Assembly (NCBI RefSeq): GCF_030324495.1
Contig: NZ_JACAGN010000002.1
Location: 240,733 to 304,732 of the forward strand
Origin: Myroides sp. 1354
GTDB taxonomy: Bacteria; Bacteroidota; Bacteroidia; Flavobacteriales; Flavobacteriaceae
Direction of reading: 5' to 3'
Length of the DNA: 64,000 nucleotides
Notes under the pieces: generated by a model
Database searches by the model: none
What the model saw: only the letters and a program-made list of their open reading frames with translations
Told to the model about the DNA's origin: nothing
Part shown: piece after piece, positions 63,176-64,000 of the stretch
Position numbering within the stretch: the stretch's first letter is position 1
Layout: each line of letters starts with the position of its first letter
Translations under genes and position numbers: made by a program

Positions 63176-64000
63176 ATGACTATTTTACAAAAAGTTGAAG
63201 AGTATATCTTTCAACGATACAAAGATACATTATCACAACAATATACCTATCATAATTTCCAACATACTACACGTGTAGTGAATGGTTTAGAGGAATTATT
63301 AAAGAAAATAGAGGTCAGTGAACAAGAAGCACTAAACTTAAAACTAGCTGCTTGGTTTCACGATATTGGCTATACCCAATCCTGTACAGAACACGAACAA
63401 CACGGAGCAGCAATTGCTGAAGCTTATTTGATTGCTGAAGGAGTTCCAACCGCAGATATCGAATGCATTAAATCCCTCATTTTAGCAACAAAATTAGACC
63501 ACGTACCGACTAATTTATTGGAATGCATCATCAAAGATGCAGATTTTGCTCATATTTCTGATGATAATTTCATGGACATCAGCAACTTGCTATTGAAAGA
63601 ATTGAAAGTCACTTGTAATCTTCCTTTTTCACCCGAAGAATGGAATCAACAAAATTTAGATTTTTTACTCTATAAACACCGTTTTTATACCGATTATGCT
63701 CGTCAGAAATGGCAACCTAAAAAACAAGAAAATATATTCAACATCAGAGCATGCATCGAAAAAGATAAAAAGAAAAAGGAGAAAACCACAAAAAAGGAAC
63801 ATTTCAGATCCATTGATACCCTATTTCGCACTACTTTGCGCAATCACACTCAACTAAGTGCCATCGCCGACCGTAAAGCGAATATTTTGCTGTCAGTAAA
63901 TGCAATTATCATTTCGATTTGTTTATCCACTTTAATTCCAAAATTAGATAGCCCATCAAATGCACATTTAATTATGCCCACTTTTGTCTTAATCTTCTTT
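63176..64000 (+). CDS. HD-domain phosphohydrolase fused to a Pycsar-effector-type TM domain (partial)
   Basis: The window ends inside the gene; 275 residues are visible from the ATG at 63176. Residues 1-185 form an HD phosphohydrolase: YHNFQHTTRV, the HD doublet in AAWFHDIGYT, HEQHGA, and KDADFAHI. A Lys-rich linker (about 205-225) follows. Then comes FRTTLRNHTQLSAIADRKANILLSVNAIIIS, the start of the DUF5706/PycTM family, a membrane effector of cyclic-pyrimidine anti-phage (Pycsar) systems. No cyclase is visible in the window. It is divergent from the phosphoesterase-barrel gene with 27 bp between starts. (The motif is given by residues about 228-258, key residues RNH, ADRKAN, NAIII.). Confidence 0.85.
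   Translation, partial: MTILQKVEEYIFQRYKDTLSQQYTYHNFQHTTRVVNGLEELLKKIEVSEQEALNLKLAAWFHDIGYTQSCTEHEQHGAAIAEAYLIAEGVPTADIECIKSLILATKLDHVPTNLLECIIKDADFAHISDDNFMDISNLLLKELKVTCNLPFSPEEWNQQNLDFLLYKHRFYTDYARQKWQPKKQENIFNIRACIEKDKKKKEKTTKKEHFRSIDTLFRTTLRNHTQLSAIADRKANILLSVNAIIISICLSTLIPKLDSPSNAHLIMPTFVLIFF

Overview
The window is chromosomal DNA of a low-GC member of the Bacteroidota, most likely a Flavobacteriaceae (a Myroides-like genome would fit, but the genus is a guess). Evidence: -7 promoter boxes of the TAnnTTTG type, no clear Shine-Dalgarno sequences, A-rich starts, a murF-alr fusion, SusC/SusD proteins, DUF3127 and DUF4302 proteins, and many lipoproteins. Gene order looks intact. No insertion sequence, prophage, CRISPR array or rRNA was seen.

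Layout. 1-76: tRNA-Gly. 523-6830: a MarR-type regulator with a palindromic operator, followed by a tripartite RND efflux operon. 6985-10560: polysaccharide deacetylase, a thioredoxin-like protein without CxxC, a membrane metallophosphoesterase and a surface lipoprotein. 10812-18652: polA, an acyltransferase, rplM-rpsI, rpsB, tsf and a DAACS symporter. 19235-26041: a TPP-riboswitch-controlled thiamin biosynthesis operon (thiS, thiC, a thiE/tenI-like gene, thiD, thiE, thiG, thiH, thiF). 26058-30658: aat, a DUF3127 protein, a flavoprotein, an orphan histidine kinase, HIT and greA. 30814-37562: two small exported proteins, a TonB receptor behind a second TPP riboswitch, a glycosyltransferase, arfB, a PnuC-family transporter, a Bax-inhibitor-1 protein and a phosphopantetheinyl transferase. 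37659-44232: a SusC/SusD import operon with an HExxH lipoprotein and a DUF4302 lipoprotein. 44672-47627: mscL and murF-alr. 47683-52560: a sulfane-sulfur cluster (DsrE, split YeeE/YedE transporter, Crp/Fnr regulator, TSUP exporter, persulfide dioxygenase-rhodanese fusion, thioredoxin). 52759-64000: M16 peptidase, lipoproteins, lepA, a 1.2k-residue phosphoesterase/kinase-like/beta-barrel protein, and a truncated HD-Pycsar-type membrane protein.

Most notable observations. (1) The two sulfur operons carry near-identical GTAAC-N4-GTTAC-type palindromes exactly 36 bp upstream of imperfect -7 boxes. This suggests a self-contained regulon run by the Crp/Fnr protein encoded between them. (2) The large outer-membrane protein at 59441-63148 has what looks like an unannotated HipA/PI3K-like kinase core between its phosphoesterase and barrel domains. 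(3) Both TPP riboswitches sit behind the same 11-bp promoter core, and each has a downstream complement of its own 5' strand. (4) Several compact leader devices are visible: a greA leader terminator, a tsf promoter inside the loop of the rpsB hairpin, and a hairpin directly before the phosphopantetheinyl transferase start.
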